A stretch of DNA of 64,000 nucleotides from Butyriboletus loyo (taxonomy: Eukaryota > Basidiomycota > Agaricomycetes > Boletales > Boletaceae): positions 1-64,000 of the forward strand of contig JBBPSI010000004.1 in NCBI GenBank assembly GCA_038093515.1. The letters are read 5' to 3'. Of this stretch, positions 31,229 to 44,046 are shown one piece after another; the stretch's first letter is position 1; every line of letters starts with the position of its first letter. The notes below the pieces were generated by a model. That model searched no databases, was not told the origin of the DNA, and was given only the letters and a program-made list of their open reading frames with translations. The translations under genes and the position numbers were made by a program.

Positions 31229-32718
31229 ATGCTAGTAACTCGGGCGTCGACCGCCAAACGTCTGGCACGCTCATTCGCCACCGTCGTCGACTCCAAGACC
31301 TCCGGGATAAAAGTCGCCGCCGTCGACAATGGTCAGCCAACGACCGCCGTCACCTTTCTCATCAAAGCCGGCAGTCGGTATGAACCAAGTCCAGGTGTCG
31401 CCCATGCCTTGAAGAACTTTGCTTTCAAGGTTTGTTCAACTTTCTCGCTCCGGTAGCTTACCAAAAGCTTACACCACCACTTTCCTTCTAGAGTACGGCA
31501 AAGCGGTCGACGCTCGGTACTGTACGAGAGAGCGATCTCTACGGTGGTGTTCTCTCCACCAGCCTGTCACGCGAATATCTCGCATTTACCTCCGAGTTCC
31601 TCCGTGGCGACGAGTACGTGTCCTTGTGATTCCCTGCTGAATGTGTGGTGTTAAGCACTTTTTAGGTCCTTTTTCACTTCTGTGCTAACCTCCGTCGTCA
31701 CCACCCCTAAATTCCTTCCCCACGAGTACACGGAATACGTCCTCCCTGTCGTCCGCGATGAGGCTACTGCTGCATCTCAATCACCAAGCACGATCGCTGT
31801 CGAAGCTGCACATGCCCTTGCCTTCCGTACTGGCCTCGGTGCATCCCTGTTCGCGGGCTCCCACACCCCCGTCTCCCTCGAATCCGTGAAATCTTTCGCA
31901 AAAGAAGTTTTCACCTCTGGCAACGTCGCCGTCGTCGGCACCGGCATCGACTCGACACGTCTTGCGGAGCTCGTCGACAAGGTTCTCGCAGACGCCGCCC
32001 TCCCCACAAGTTCCCCCGTCACGGCCGCACCTTCGAAATACTTTGGTGGCTCGACGCGAATTGACTTGCATGAGGGTCCTCAGACCGTGTTCATTGGCTT
32101 TGGTACCACGATACCATCACCTGTGTTCTCTGTCCTCAGTGCACATATCGCACCGAGCCAGTCGCTCAAGTGGCCTTCTGCACCCCGCTCACCTGCAACC
32201 GTCACCCCGGTCCACCTTCCTTATTCCGATGCTGTCTTGACTGGTGTTTTGGTCCAGGGCGATGATGCGAAGAGCGTCACCGAGGCTGCTAAGGCTGTCG
32301 TCGCAAAACTGAAGAGCCCCCTGAGCACTGACGAGCTCAAGATTGCTGTCGCACGCGCCAAATTTGGTACTGCTACCGCAGTCGAAGGTAGGGAAGGTCT
32401 CGTGGAGGCTATTGGCGGTAAAGTGAGTTATCCCGAGGTTTTTCCGCACGTCGGCGTTGGAACACACTGGCTGACGGTTTTTGCTCTCAGATTTTCTCGA
32501 ATGCGAATGCCTCGATTGAGAATACATTGGCTGCGCTGGACAAGATCGATGCAGCTGCTGTCTCCAAGGTGAGGCCTTCCAAGTTACTCGTGTCTTCCGG
32601 TCACTGAATATCTTGTTTCACATCGTAGGCTGTCTCCGAGCTCACCGCGGCCGCACCGACGTTTGTTGTTGTTGGTGATGTCAAGACACTGCCATACGCT
32701 GACGAGATTGGGCTTTGA
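31229..32718 (+). CDS. QCR2: Cytochrome bc1 complex core protein 2 (QCR2)
   Basis: Core subunit 2 of mitochondrial respiratory complex III, an M16 peptidase-fold protein without activity. ATG at 31229 begins MLVTRASTAKRLARSFATVV, a basic amphipathic mitochondrial presequence. Exon 1 ends at 31429 after GVAHALKNFAFK. The zinc-binding HxxEH of active M16 peptidases is absent, as expected for QCR2. Exon 2 reads STAKRSTLGTVRESDLYGG. The long third exon has SREYLAFTSEFLRGD upstream and then TPKFLPHEYTEYVLPVVRDE, VAVVGTGIDSTRLAELVDKV and TLHEGPQ-like sequence around IDLHEGPQTVF. The last exons give IFSNANASIENTLAALDKID and TFVVVGDVKTLPYADEIGL, stop 32718. About 420 residues, normal size. Confidence 0.93.
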
Positions 32719-33629
32719 CTGCCATGACCGTGAGGTGTGGTATACCTATCATGTGGATGTAATGACGATAGATAGAATCGTTTGCTAAATTGAACATGGC
32801 TCGGCATCCACAACATCATTTGCTTTCTATGCCGTCCGCAAATTGTCCACTTTAGACTGCTAAACTCAATCTCTCAATTGTTTGAGCCATGCGACAAGCC
32901 AGCATGAGACTCTGCCGACATACGGGTCGAACTAGCCGGCGAGACGATCAGTGAAAGAAAGCGCAAACGTGGCGGTCCATGGGGTGGTTGGAAGAATGCG
33001 CCGTGAAGCGCAGGTCGACATGTGTGTGGCGGCGCATGCACTGTCACCCCCGATTTGACCCTCAGAGGAATATTGGTATATATACCTTGTCAAGCGGGCT
33101 CTGACTTATATTGCACCTATGACGATCCAAGGTGAGCGAGCGAGCGAGCGAGAGTCGAGAGTCCTAAAACGATGCTAAAAACGTGCCGGGTGATGGTACA
33201 AGCTGAAAAGAAGGGGGAAAAAAAAATAAGAGAAAGGAGAGAGCAAGCAGGCCAGGTCGTGGAGGATATCAAAAGGGGCGCAAGATAATGTTGCGAGAGT
33301 CGAGGAAAACAAGATTGTTGAATGACTCGGAACGACTGGTGAGCACTGTAGCCTGTCGCAGCTTGGGGGGACGCGGTACAGGCCACGAGAATCAAGGTGA
33401 CACAGAGAGAAAGAGCGGTATGCACCCATCTATCGCGCACGAACGTGGTACTGGTACTGACTCCTGAGAGTGTGCAATGCGGTGCAGCTCCGGAAACAAC
33501 CTTACCGACGACGAAGCCGGATGCTACGTTGTTTTCCTGCTAGTGTGCATTCTCGGATGTGTGGGGATGACGATGGTGATGCATTGATGGCCGAGGTGTG
33601 GTGTGGATGAGCAGCGACGACAGCAAGTA
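32719..33629. other. Intergenic; 3' flank of QCR2
   Basis: No gene was identified. A minus frame at 33117-33440 is hydrophobic and starts with a signal-like stretch, but it overlaps a tetranucleotide repeat and pyrimidine-rich DNA. It is more likely chance. Confidence 0.3.
33134..33152. repeat. (GAGC)n short tandem repeat
   Basis: Four and three-quarter perfect GAGC units occur in non-coding DNA. Confidence 0.85.
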
Positions 33630-35400
33630 CAAATGCACTGACCTCGGATGCATCGATGAATATTGGCATATGGGCTCTATACCTTGTGACACCTGTATTT
33701 GGCCCGTGTCGTTTGTAGTTTTGAAAGGACTACCAAGAAGGTGGTGAAGATTACCCACAGCAAGGAGCCAACTATGCGTTACGTACATGGCCTCGAAAAG
33801 ATACACGACGATCGGTACTGTCTTATAGCAATATTTACTAGATTTTGAGCCATGCTATACCAGATAGTCGTCGGGGAAATGAGGCTAGAGGGTAGATCGA
33901 GACTCGATTGCTCCGACGCTAATTTGGCTGGTGAAGATTCCCCCATGGGGGTATTCTATCGATATCTCCTTTCTTGCGAAGCGCTCCATGTTTAGAATCA
34001 TGCGACACCCCTAGATGAAATGTCATGAGTGAACACACTCCCAAAACTAAATGTGGTCATACTGAGATACTGAGCAGAGACACGATCCAGCTGAATTGCG
34101 GGGAGAGAGAAAAGCAAGGTCAGGCATCAGCGACACGCAATTCGACGTCAAACAAAGAACACGAACAAAAATATAGCGGTTCCTCGCTCGGTCTCCAGAC
34201 CGAATGCAGTCAACACTGATATGAGTATGACTGGGTCATAAGACCAGTACTGAGCTGACTGATCCGACTGTCGCTGGTGACGTTTACTTACAAGAAATTG
34301 TCGCATACACTGCGCTGCCATCCCGAACCACGAGTGATACAAGGGGGGTCCTGTTCCGACCGGCCCCAAAAGCGAAGAAGTACTTGAACAACGTGAGGCA
34401 AATAAATACGCAATGGATGATGAACACCAATATGCTAAGCAGACCCGTTGGTTAAAAGCACTCGCAGCAAACAGCGGAGCTAGCACTCACGTTTGATTCC
34501 TGCCATTCCCGCCCAGTTGTATTAGAAGGCACGTTTGGTAAAAGGTTGGGTATTGGTGCAACCATAGTATTCTCATCGTCCCCGCAAATTCCGTCAAGAT
34601 CAAAATGAACAACAGGAAAGCTATGACTCTGGACCGATTATATAGCGCAAATACTGTGGGTTTTGTCCAACCGGACTGCATCTTCCAACGGAGATCACAT
34701 TAGACTTACCGCGAACGGCCAAAATAAGCTCGAGCAAACTTCCAAGAGTCTGGGTGAAAACCGAGACATAGGTGTACCACATACTGCAGAGCAGAGGGGG
34801 GTTACTGCCATCTGTCAACTGTTCGATGAACCAGTTGTGGATTCTAAGTTGAAATCAATGAGTCTCGCCGAGTTGGGCATGGGATACGTTGTAATGTACT
34901 CACACACATGCGAGTATCACAACGTAGCGAAGAAAGAAGTATGCCCACTTGAAGGGGTTTTTATTCGGCATACTGTCAATATAGACGCCAAAAAGGTGCC
35001 ATGAAGAAGCTGACTTGAATGACAACCAGACTGAATACGCACGTCCAAATATATTGAACATCCTTGTCGAATGTTAGAAAGCAATGCCAGACCAAAAAGG
35101 TGAGACATGCGACTGGGAGTCGGACTCCATCAGCACCATGCAAAATGCTATGCCTCCGAAACATACTGCTGTGGTAGCGCACGTCGCGAACGGCAGCTGC
35201 ACATGCGGGAGCTATTGCATGGGGGATATCACTCGATGACATCTTGGAAGAACAGAAACTTGGCCGCGGGGGACTGTCTGATAGTGGTTGTCTGGCGAGA
35301 GTATGTGCGGTTCAGCGAGCATGTTGACGCCAAGTACCTGATCTGACTGATACGGACAGCTTTGTGTAACGCTATGGGCATAGTACGAGTCTGCCATGTG
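33630..35400. repeat. Direct duplication, unit A
   Basis: This unit matches 36840-38560 collinearly at an offset of about 3.19 kb. The match covers the 3' flank, a whole DUF6533 gene and its upstream region. Exons are more alike than introns. A weaker match continues to 36130 versus 38900. Confidence 0.8.
33998..35242 (-). CDS. DUF6533 seven-helix membrane protein, copy A
   Basis: A member of the large basidiomycete DUF6533 family of about seven transmembrane helices, function unknown, often compared to receptors. ATG at 35242 begins MSSSDIPHAIAPACAAAVRD. A 43-base intron (donor about 35180) then gives RLPVACLTFLVWHCFLTFDK and DVQYIW, the DUF6533 signature. Next exons: NKNPFKWAYFFLRYVVILAC, then IHNWFIEQLTDGSNPPLLCS with WYTYVSVFTQTLGSLLELIL. 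A further exon holds VIAFLLFILILTEFAGTMRI, followed by an extracellular-like loop and FICLTLFKYFFAFGAGR-type helices. The last helix exon reads YWSYDPVILISVLTAFGLET near 34250. The 3' end is uncertain: the frame of the last helix stops near 34150, while a conserved frame shared with copy B ends at 33998. The gene is tandemly duplicated. Confidence 0.65.
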
Positions 35401-36839
35401 TTTCCCACGTTAGTCGCTGCCGAGACGTCCATCTGACCGTCGGATGCAGACGATGTGACAGACTCGCAATGAACCACAGGTCTAGTGTCAGCTCCACACC
35501 TAATGGTCTGAACCCCCCATTGATTGTAACGACGCACCTACACGTTTCCGAGCTTCCAGGCTTCCAGTGTTCCGATCCCGAACTCGCGATGACAGTCCAT
35601 GTCTCGGATCAGAAAATTGGCCTCGGATTACATACCTACTTGAAACATGTACCCTGACATCACGTTTCGCTACTCACTGACCGGTAGAATGTTTAAGCCA
35701 AGCGTTTTCTCATATATCGCCAGTTGATACATTAGAGGATTTTACCCTGTCATATTGTGATCTGACTCTCCGCACTCATGTTGCGCCTTGCTATATACGG
35801 GTGGCAGGCATTACACACATACCCTGGAGTTTATCCCAATGGGGTTTGTGTTGTAAGGGAGTTGACTGTACAAACCCAGTTTTCTTGGCCATCACTGGCA
35901 CCACGGGACCGCCTTCACGTCATGTACTAGCTCATGGCGACGTGGCCATGAATCTGGCATGCCGCCCATGTATAACAATAGGTAAGAGTCGATCGTCTGA
36001 CGCATTTGGGCGACAACGGAGAAACATCGGAGATCCTTGAAAGCGAACGCGTGGACTCGGAGGGCGTAATAGGGACGGGAAAAGACATCCCAATTGATAC
36101 CAAACATTGCGCACGGCCACGAGATAGTCCAAGGAGAACGTCTCGACACTGCTGACATACGGTCTCGACTCCACCTCGACCTGCGCTTCACGCCCGACCT
36201 CCTCGTGGACCACCACGTCTGCGCTTTCTTGCGCTATGTCTCTGTTTAGTCTATTGATCATCTTGCTGCCCGGCCAGACCCCGTTGATCCGGGGGAGTGC
36301 GAGTGGGCGAGCACAGCCGGCGATGAGACCTGAAGATGATAAGCGCACCTCAGCAGACATTACCAGTGGACACATACCATACCTGGAGCATTCCAAGACA
36401 CGTCGACCACCAAACAAGCATGCGCAACGACGGAACGAACCACAAAACATGCTCAAGAGGGAAAGGAAATACGAGTGATGGCGCCGCACCTACCGGTGAT
36501 GAGATGGATGCATCAGGAGCATATCAGGCCGAAGAAGCTGCAGAACACGTCAGAACACGTCAACAAATACTTGGAACAAAGGAGGGAAGAGAACTCGCTT
36601 AGAATGGCTCGAGACGAGTAGAGCGAACCACGCGACGAAGCGCACGTAATCTACACAGCGACCAAGAATGTCCTAAATGACAAACCGACTGTGTCGAGTC
36701 GAGATAGAGGAGCTTATACAACAGGACTCGGGCTGGAAGGAGTACAAGCAAACGAGCAAAACATAAACACGAGTAACATGACAGTAACATGAAAGCTGTT
36801 CATTGGCTCTCTGACGTCACAATTCCAAGCATAAGTGTG
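35401..36839. other. Between the duplicated units; no supported gene
   Basis: This is the upstream region of copy A. A 185-codon minus frame at 35932-36489 is open but has no domain. The part at 35930-36130 is similar to 38700-38900 upstream of copy B, although the best frames differ, so conservation looks non-coding or decayed. Confidence 0.35.
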
Positions 36840-38560
36840 GCTGTGCAGGCACCTCTGATGGATATGGGCCATATACTTGGTGACACCCCATGCCATCCAC
36901 AAGATTTTGAAAGGACTACAAGGTAGTAAATTTTACAGCAGCAAAGAGCCAAGTTTGCGGCACATACATGACCTCGAAAAGATACACAGGTGATAAGTAC
37001 TCTCTTTAAGTATAGCAATATTTACTAGACCCGTAGCCATGCTATACCAAATAGTCGTCGGGGCAATGAAGCTAGAGGGCAGAACGAGACTCAATTGCTC
37101 CGATGCTAATCTGGCTGGTAAAGATTGCCTGGGGCCATCCCCATCCAAACGATATCTCCCTTCTCGCGAAGCGCTCCATGCGTAGTATCATGCGACACCC
37201 CTAGATGAAATGTCATGAGTGAACGCACTCCCAAAACTAAATGCGGTCGCACCAAGATGCTGAACAGAGACACGATCCAGCTGAATCGCAGGGAGAAAAA
37301 AGCAAAAGCCAAGGATCAGCAACGCGCAATTCGACGTGAAACAAAGCACACAAACAAAAATATAACAATTCTTCGCTTGCGCTCCAGACCAAATATAACC
37401 AATACTGATGCGAGCACGACTGGGTCATCATTTCAGTACTGAGCTGATTGATCCGACCGTCGCTGGTAACGTCTACTTACAAGAAATTGTCGCATACACT
37501 GCGCTGCCATCCCGAACCACGAGTGATACAAGGGGGGTCCTGTTCCGACCCGCCCCAAAAGCAAAGAAGTACTTGAACAACGTGAGGCAAATAAACACAC
37601 AATGAACGATGAACATCAATATGCTAAGCAGACCCGCTGATTGTAAGCACCCGCAGCAAACAGCGGAGCTAGCACTCACGTTTGATTCCTGCCATTCCCG
37701 CCCAGTTGTATTAGAAGGCAAGTTTGGTAAAAGGTTGGGTATTGGTGCAACCATAGTATTCTCATCGTCCCCGCAAATTCCGTCAAGATCAAAATGAACA
37801 ACAGGAAAGCTATGACTCTGGACCGATTATATAGCGCAAATACTGTGGGTTTTGTCCAACCGGACTGCATCTTCCAACGGAGATCACATTAGACTTACCG
37901 CGAACGGCCAAAATAAGCTCGAGCAAACTTGCAAGCATCTGGGTGAAAACCGGGACATAGTTGTACCACATGCTGCAGAGCAGAGGGGGGTTACTGCCAT
38001 CTGTCAACTGTTCGATGAACCAGTTGTGGATTCTAAGTTGAAATTAGTGAGTCGATGAGATGTATGGGATACGCTGCAATGTACTCACACGCATGCGAGT
38101 ATCACAACATAGCGAAGAAAGAAGTATGCCCACTTGAAGGGGTTTTTATTCGGCATACTGTCAATATAGACGCCAAAAAGGTGCCATGAAGAAGCTGACT
38201 TGAATGACAACCAGACTGAACACGCACGTCCAAATATATTGAACATCCTCATCGAACGTCAAAAGGCAATGCCAGACTAAAAAAGCGAGACATGCGACTG
38301 GGAGTCGGACTCCATCAGCACCATGCAAAATGCTGTGCCTCCAAAACATACTGCTGTGGTAGCGCATGTCGCGAACGGCAGCTGCAAGTGCTGGGGTTAT
38401 CGCATGGCTAATATCACCGGATGACATTTTGGAAAAGTAGAATCTTGGTCGCGACGGACTGTCCAATACCGGTCGTCTACGCAAGTGAGCATGTGAGGCT
38501 GGGCATGTTGGCGTTAAGTGGTTCGGCCCATCACGAAGCAGCTTTGTGTGACCCTATATA
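36840..38560. repeat. Direct duplication, unit B
   Basis: This is the partner of 33630-35400 at about 3.19 kb offset. Near-identical blocks include the exon at about 37676-37870, whose 64-codon frame has the same translation as 34487-34681. Confidence 0.8.
37188..38427 (-). CDS. DUF6533 seven-helix membrane protein, copy B
   Basis: The tandem duplicate of 33998-35242, with the same exon plan. ATG at 38427 begins MSSGDISHAITPALAAAVRD. After the 43-base intron come RLPVACLAFLVWHCLLTFDE and DVQYIW. Then NKNPFKWAYFFLRYVVILAC, an intron, and IHNWFIEQLTDGSNPPLLCS with WYNYVPVFTQMLASLLELIL. The VIAFLLFILILTEFAGTMRI exon is identical to copy A. FICLTLFKYFFAFGAGRNRT follows. In the last helix exon a TGA (37433-37435, minus strand) stands where copy A has TGG, although the sequence after it stays similar (DPVVLASVLVIFGLE). 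Copy B may therefore lack the seventh helix, use another acceptor, or be an early pseudogene. The first intron after the DUF6533 core and the VVILAC intron have diverged more than the exons. Confidence 0.55.
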
Positions 38561-39422
38561 TATAGGTACCTCCAATAGAGTCAGCCCTGTGTCACCCTAC
38601 GTTAGTTTCCGCATGCTACTGTTGACAGAAAATCTCGAATAGAAACCTAGTTGCTCGGCCAACGCCGGGGGGACCTCCCTCGTATCACGTACTGACTCGT
38701 GGCGACACCATGAATCCATGATGTATAGCGATAGGTAAGAGTCCAACGTGCATTTGGGCGACAAGGAAGAAACAACAGATATACTCAAAAACAAGCGCGT
38801 GGACTCGGAGCCTGGACGGCGTAATGGAATGGGGAAAGACATACCCAATTGATATCAAACATTGCGCACGGACACGGGATAGGCCAGGGAAATCTGGGAG
38901 TTGGTGTGTGGGGGTTCGGGGAGCCCCAAAGAGAGAACGTAGTAATGGCCAGATCAAGGGACTGCCAACCGGGCGGATAGTGTCCCGAGGGATGAGCGGA
39001 GGAGTTTCATAGGGCTGCAGTGCCACACAATTCAGGACGTAGGAGGTGACATTGACATCCCATCCTGGGGTCGGGGGCAGAACAAAAGGTATATTGATTC
39101 TTGAGAATACGGCAGCGTTGGCGAAAGTGCGAACAAGCTGCCCGTCAGTTCGACCCTAACCGAGCCGCGTCGTGGCCAATCACAGTCTTGAATCTTGATT
39201 GAAGTTTGAGTGTGCAGCCGAGATAGTTTCCAGTGTTGCCATCTCGGAACCAACTTTAGTAGTACCTCGCCACTACCGCAACCGCTAGAAAATCCCTGCG
39301 GCGGTGTCGTACTCGACCTACTTACGAGTACCCTCTGAACTGAGGAATTCGACTTTTGTGGACGACGGGCGTCTACAGCTCGGCGGCAGTCCAATTACAG
39401 AGAGAAACTGCCAAAGCGTTAC
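38561..39422. other. Upstream of copy B and of NEO1; no supported gene
   Basis: The left part matches the upstream region of copy A. The right part should hold the NEO1 promoter. A minus frame at 38685-39026 is Pro-rich but unrecognised. Confidence 0.35.
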
Positions 39423-42400
39423 ATGTCCAACCCTGACATACCGCTCCACACAATCGCATCCAACTCACGATCACGCGCTGCGTACGCTCCTCTCATCGAC
39501 CAGCACAACCTCAATTCACAAGAAGACGACCAAACACCCGAGAGAACAAACATGCGCACAGGCGCACTCAGGAGTGGTGCTGCGGTGCGAACCGCGACTC
39601 GTGGGTTCGGGAGTGCACGTTCGAAAGGCAAGGGGAAGCAGCGCGAACAGTATGCAGACGAGTCAGACGAGGAAGCTACATTGTTGGGACACGTCGAGAG
39701 GGGTGCACCTGACGGTGACGACGACGGCGATATTGGCGGTGAAGCAGAGGGCTCGACTAGGCTGAGGCGTTTAGAGGGATCACAATCGTCTAGGGTGCGT
39801 TAATTTCTCTCGCAGGTGGTCACAACAATCGTAGACGTTAGTATTCATACCTTGACTTTGACAGCGCTCGTCAACACTCAGCAAGGCGGGAAGCAGAAGC
39901 AGACAGGACAAATCTCGTACCATCCCGTTGAGACCTTCAGGTGGGCGTTTCTTTTCTCTGCTCACTCAATCTATGCTGGTTGTTGATCACCGTACATGAC
40001 CGGTTGTCGCTCTGTTGTACGCAGAGAAATTCCAATCCCGCTTTCCTCCCAACATCGTTCGCAATCAAAAGTACAACATATTCACCTTCTTCCCGGTTGT
40101 TCTATACGAACAGTTCAAATTCTTCTTCAATCTTTATTTTCTGCTCGTCGCACTTTCGCAGTTCATTCCTGCACTCAAAATTGGTGCGCCCATCAGAACA
40201 TCACTCATTGTGTCTCATGTATTCATATATTGTTCAGGTTTTATAATCACGTATGTCGCACCACTCGCTTTCGTCCTGTGCGTCACGATGGGAAAAGAAG
40301 CATACGATGACTACAAACGCAATCTTCGAGACCGCGAGGCCAATTCTCAGAAATACTTAACCTTGGTTCCCCCTTCCCCTCACAAACGCACGAGTTTCCG
40401 CTCATCCGAGTCTGCGACCCTATTCGATGTCTCTGATCCCGAACTCCAGGAACAATCTCACTCTCATCCAGATTCAGGTCCACACACGCGTTCCGTTCCA
40501 TCTTCGTCTCTCAAAGTTGGTGATCTTGTACTTCTTGAGAAGAACGATCGCGTACCCACCGACATGATTCTACTCCGGACATCTGATCCTTCTGGAACTT
40601 GCTTCATACGTACGGATCAGCTCGATGGTGAGACAGACTGGAAGGCCCGCGTTGCCGTCACTGCGACGCAGGGCTTAAAAGGGGGTGAAAGAGAGATTAT
40701 GATACTCGAGGGAGAGGTCTACGCTGACGCCCCGATCAAGGATATTCACAATTTCGTCGGCACTATCACTGTGCACTCGAGGTCTGATTCAGGACGTGCA
40801 GATGGGAATTCCTCGGGTGTGGAATCCCTTTCGGCTGAGAACATGCTTTGGGCAAATACTGTATTGGCTGCGGGGTCTGCTGTCGGGTTCGTGGTGTACA
40901 CGGGAAGTGAGACGAGGGCAGTCATGAATACAAGTCATCCCGAGACAAAGGTCGGGCTGCTTGATCTGGAGATCAACAGACTTGCTAAGGTGCGTCCCGT
41001 TCAATGTCTCACACAACATTCTTTCCAATTCGAGGTCAACCTTTCCCTCACTGGCATACTACCATTGAAAAACCGACGCTAATGGTGTGCTTTTCTGTCC
41101 GCTTCTATCAGATCCTTTGTGCGGTCACGTTTGCGCTCTCCGTGGTGCTTGTAGCGTTGAACGGGTTCCGCGGGCTTTGGTATATCTATGTACTTAGGTT
41201 CTTGATTCTGTTCTCGTCCATCATTCCTATTAGGTGCGTTTCCCATCTTCATGCTCTGGATCAATGTTTATGTTAATGTCATTCTCAAAGTCTTCGCGTT
41301 AATCTTGACATGGGCAAAACGGTATACGCACAGCAAATTATGTCGGACAGCGAGATTCCAGGTACGATCGTCCGCACAAGCACCCTCCCAGAAGAGCTTG
41401 GAAGGGTCGAATATCTGCTGAGTGACAAGACTGGGACGCTCACGCAAAATGGTTCGTGTATCTGTTATCACGTATCCGGGGGTATGATCGACAGAAATTA
41501 CGCTAGAAATGGAGATGAAGAAGCTACACATGGGTACGATATCATACGCGTATGATTCGATGGACGAGGTTGCGCATCAGCTTGCGATGGCGTTTGGAGC
41601 GGAGCACGGTACGTTGTTTTTTCTTGTTCTGAGAGAACGAAACCTGAGGTCCATGGTTTCGCAAGGTGCTAGATCTGGGTCAATTGCAACGGGTGCCCAA
41701 CTTGCTACTCGTGGTCGTAGAGATATGTCCTCTAGGCTGCGAGATGTCGTCCTCAGTCTCGCGCTGTGCCACAACGTATGTATTCTCCTTCCCTCACCCG
41801 CACGCTTATTGACCGTTTACTACCAAGGTAACACCTGTAACGAACGATGACGGTAGTGTAATCTACCAAGCGTCTTCTCCTGACGAAGTTGCCATTGTCA
41901 AATGGACAGAGTCGGTCGGTCTGACACTCACCGCACGGGACCGTACATCGATAACCCTACAAACGCCTGCTGGTTCCTCACTGAACTACGGCGTCCTCGA
42001 GCTCTTTCCTTTCACCTCTGAATCAAAACGTATGAGTATCGTCGTACGTGAGACCCACACTGGCGAGATTTTGTTCTTGCAAAAAGGCGCGGATGTGGTC
42101 ATGGCAAGGATCGTGCAGAAGAATGATTGGCTAGAGGAGGAGACGGGGAATATGGCGAGAGAGGGATTGAGGACGCTGGTCGTTGGCAGGAAGAAGTTGA
42201 CAGCACAACATTACGCAGCGTTCAAACAACGACACCATGAAGCGAGCGTGAAGACCGAGGGGAGGAACGAAGCGATGGCGGCTGTCGTCTCGGAATACTT
42301 GGAGAGAGATCTAGAACTGCTGGGTTTGACCGGCGTCGAGGACAAGCTTCAGGATGAAGTCAAGTCGTCGTTGGAATTGTTGAGGAACGCCGGGATCAAG

Positions 42401-44046
42401 ATTTGGATGTTGACGGGCGATAAAATCGAGACGGCGAGGTGTATCGCAATCTCGACTAAACTTGTCGCGAGGAATCAGTACATCCATGAGGTCGCGAAGC
42501 GTGAGTACAACTTTGTTTTCTCTCGATTTCATTGGCGCTGAGCAGGTTGTCAGTCAAAACATCGGATCAGGTCCGTGACGAGCTCGAGTTCCTGCAATCA
42601 AAACTCGATTGTTGTCTTGTCATCGATGGTGAATCCTTACAAGTGTGTTGGTCCCCTCTCCTGTGTATTCAACTAACCTGACGTTTACCGTCATAGCTTT
42701 GCCTGAACCTATACAAGAATGAATTCATCGAAATAACTACGAAGCTATCTGCTGTCGTCGCCTGCCGTTGTTCCCCTACGCAGAAAGCAGACGTGGCACG
42801 TCTCATTCGTCACTACACCAAGAAACGGGTCTGTTGTATTGGCGATGGTGGGAACGACGTGAGTATGATACAGGCTGCAGACGTTGGTGAGTCCAGTAAC
42901 TCGACGATCCTCTACTTGACCCTACCTGAAACTCGTTTATTCCCATGTTTCTCCAGGCATCGGAATTGTGGGCAAGGAAGGAAAACAAGCCTCCCTCGCC
43001 GCCGACTTCTCCGTCACTCAATTCAGTCACCTCACCAAGCTCCTCATGTGGCATGGCCGCAACTCTTACCGTCGTTCCGCCAAACTCGCCCAGTTCGTCA
43101 TCCACCGCGGTCTCATCATTTCAGTGATGCAAGCTGTGTTCTCGGCGATATTCTACTTTGCACCGATTGCATTATATCAAGGATGGCTCATGATCGGTTA
43201 TGCGACGACCTATACGATGGCGCCCGTGTTTTCATTAGTGTTGGACACGGACGTGAACGAAGATTTGGCATTGATATACCCCGAGTTGTACAAGGAGCTC
43301 ACAAAGGTACGCGGCAAGTTCTCGTTCCCTCCGCGTGTGTTCCGCGAAGGACATGAGTCTCACTCTCGGCAAATCCTTTTAGGGCCGAGCGCTCTCTTAC
43401 AAGACGTTTTTCCAATGGTTGATGATCAGCGTATACCAAGGTCTGTCTACTATCCAAGATGGGTCGAGAAACCATCCCGCTCACTCTTTTCTTGGGGTTG
43501 TTGTTGTTGTTGTTGCGGAGACAGGCGCGGCCATCATGCTCGTGTCCCTCGTACTCTTCGAGACTGAATTCTTGAACATTGTCTCCATCTCTTTCACCTC
43601 GCTCATCCTGAACGAACTGATCATGGTCGCGTTGGAGATCACGACGTGGTAAGGCCCGTCTCCTGTTCACACGTGCCAGTCGTCGTTGACGTGTCACGTG
43701 TCCCCGCCTTTCCCCCCACACGCGTATAATAGGCACACGTACATGGTCATCTCCGAGGTGGTCACGCTCTTCATCTATGTCATTAGCATCGCTTTCTTGC
43801 CCGAATACTTTGGTGCGTGTCTGTACTCCTCCATCTTTATCTTCAGCTTCCCACTTGACGTGGTGGGAAAAAAAAAAACCGTTGGTACCCTACTGACGCT
43901 GCTCGTTCGCCAGACCTCGACTTCGTGGTGTCCACTCGTTTTGCATGGAAAGTGGCCGTCATCGTGGCGATCAGTGCACTCCCTCTGTACGTCATCAAGT
44001 TGATTCGCAGTCGGATCGCACCCGCCGTGTCGAGCAAGTTGCTATA
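39423..44046 (+). CDS. NEO1: P4-ATPase phospholipid flippase, Neo1/ATP9 type
   Basis: A flippase of the endosome/Golgi system that moves aminophospholipids to the cytosolic leaflet. ATG at 39423 begins [20 protein letters not shown], followed by a long acidic/basic cytosolic N-terminus. TM1-2 exon: [20 protein letters not shown] and [20 protein letters not shown]. The actuator has [14 protein letters not shown] at about 40615. TM4 carries [14 protein letters not shown] with PISL, the P4 hallmark, split by an intron at 41233-41282. The phosphorylation motif DKTGTLTQN is at 41424-41450. The N-domain has [11 protein letters not shown] and [14 protein letters not shown] with [13 protein letters not shown]. 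The P-domain has [11 protein letters not shown] and [16 protein letters not shown] at about 42841. C-terminal helices lead to stop 44046. The short sequence and [14 protein letters not shown] fit Neo1 rather than Drs2/Dnf. About fifteen short introns. All catalytic motifs are intact. Neo1 needs no Cdc50-type partner in yeast. Confidence 0.92.

Noticed and set aside
31229..32718. QCR2 as an active mitochondrial processing peptidase
   Set aside because: The zinc-binding HxxEH motif is missing where it should be in the N-terminal half, and the C-terminal sequence fits core protein 2.
32719..33540. Hydrophobic minus frame at 33117-33440 as a secreted protein gene
   Set aside because: It overlaps a GAGC repeat and pyrimidine-rich tracts, which give Leu/Ser/Phe-rich translation by chance, and its two overlapping frames are equally hydrophobic.
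35932..36489. 185-codon minus frame between the DUF6533 copies as a gene
   Set aside because: The part duplicated upstream of copy B does not keep the same reading frame open, which argues against coding constraint.
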